From: an uncultured Flavobacteriales bacterium | GTDB lineage: Bacteria > Bacteroidota > Bacteroidia > Palsa-965 | NCBI GenBank assembly: GCA_903873905.1 | Contig: CAIQQJ010000059.1 | Span: 1 to 64,000, forward strand | Length of the DNA: 64,000 nt | Direction: 5' to 3' | In this document: positions 63,405-64,000 of the stretch, in pieces | How positions within the stretch are numbered: position 1 is the first letter of the stretch | Layout: each line of letters starts with the position of its first letter | The notes under the pieces: model-generated | The model's input: the letters and a program-made list of their open reading frames with translations, nothing else | What the model was told of the DNA's origin: nothing | Databases searched by the model: none | Made by a program: the position numbers and the translations under genes

Positions 63405-64000
63405 TTAATATGCTCTTGCAAAAACCACACGTTGTGAAGATGGATTTCCTGAGAAAATACATTTGCCATCTTCCATTTTATTATTCAAAGGAATACAACG
63501 AATGGTAGCTTTTGTTTTTTCCTTGATCTTCTGCTCCGTTTCTGGCGTACCATCCCAATGTGCATGAATAAAACCACCTTTTTCCAAAGCCGCTTCGAAC
63601 TCCTCAAACGTATCTACAATATGAGTGCTGGATTGTTGACGCTGAAGTGCTGCATTGAACATTGAATTTTGAATTTCATCCATCAGTCCAAAAACAATAT
63701 TGACAACTTCAGAACGATCAACACTTATCTTGGTTAAGGTATCGCGACGAGCCAATTCAATTTTTCCATTCTCCAAATCTTTCGGTCCAATTCCTAAACG
63801 TACTGGCACACCGCGCAATTCATGTTCAGCGAATTTAAATCCTGGACGTTGCGTATCACGATCATCAAACTTTACACGAATGTTTTTTTCTTCTAATTCT
63901 TTTTTCAAGATAGAAACATGTTCAATAATTCGCGCATGTTCTTCATCCGTCTTATAAATCGGAACTATCACCACTTGAATTGGCGCCATTTTCGGAGGTA
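63405..64000 (-). CDS. proS: prolyl-tRNA synthetase, C-terminal part (cut by the window edge)
   Basis: At least 197 residues of the C-terminal part. The frame stays open past the internal ATG at 63989 to the edge (Pro, Pro, Lys codons), so the gene begins outside. It contains the anticodon-binding domain (IQVVIVPIYK, VKFDDRDTQRPGFKFAEHEL) and the type 3 C-terminal zinc-like domain without most Cys (GKCIFSG), ending FARAY. This is the archaeal/eukaryotic-type ProRS found in many Bacteroidota. Confidence 0.93.
   Translation of the reverse strand, partial: PPKMAPIQVVIVPIYKTDEEHARIIEHVSILKKELEEKNIRVKFDDRDTQRPGFKFAEHELRGVPVRLGIGPKDLENGKIELARRDTLTKISVDRSEVVNIVFGLMDEIQNSMFNAALQRQQSSTHIVDTFEEFEAALEKGGFIHAHWDGTPETEQKIKEKTKATIRCIPLNNKMEDGKCIFSGNPSSQRVVFARAY

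Overview
The window reads as a chromosome segment of a Bacteroidota bacterium, probably Flavobacteriales-like; I would not name a family. The evidence is AT-rich DNA, promoters of the Bacteroidota type (TTTG/TTG, about 19 bp, then TAnnTTTG), no usable Shine-Dalgarno sequences, several type IX secretion (T9SS) C-terminal signals (type A and CHU_C type B), a Bat aerotolerance operon, and several families typical of the phylum (DUF4293, DUF4199, DUF4421, Rho with a long disordered insert, a type 3-like ProRS).

Layout. 0.3-7.8 kb: an operon of seven genes, mostly overlapping: moxR, a DUF58 gene, a membrane gene, batA, batB, batC, batD. 7.9-14.1 kb: two tandem paralogous giant surface proteins with SprB-like repeats, PKD domains and CHU_C tails. 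14.2-24.7 kb: housekeeping and envelope genes (phosphoesterase, rho, DUF4199, methyltransferase, Mpl-type ligase, metallo-hydrolase, patatin, fatty acid hydroxylase family). 25-33.4 kb: priA, a PolX-like PHP protein whose polymerase site is destroyed, a GH3-family protein and gapA. 33.6-46.9 kb, mostly minus strand: a SWIB protein with a histone-like tail, a T9SS beta-propeller protein, lipA, an OsmC protein, ung, a T9SS alpha/beta hydrolase, a LOG-family protein, a TonB-dependent receptor and hemE. 47-54 kb: an L-2-hydroxyglutarate oxidase-like gene, two S4 RNA-binding genes, a DUF493 protein, an S9 peptidase and DUF4421. 54.5-64 kb: a T9SS repeat protein, aconitase, an ABC permease, rpsF-rpsR-rplI, tRNA-Glu(TTC), an unknown conserved gene and the 3' part of proS.

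The most unusual layer is not in the genes. The intergenic spacers carry three kinds of repeat. The first is a dispersed element of about 70-130 bp, starting near GGGCGTGTCCC and ending near ATCCCTCACGCAAA, with swappable internal hairpins; seven clear copies and three decayed ones are listed, in both orientations, all outside genes. The second is a CAGACTGAGTG/GTATCGAAG inverted-repeat family. The third is many short arrays with a strict 7-bp (sometimes 8-bp) period whose unit differs from spacer to spacer but comes from a limited, reused vocabulary; the two sides of a spacer are often reverse complements. I regard these heptad arrays as the best candidate for something under-described. No CRISPR array, prophage, transposase or defence island was seen.
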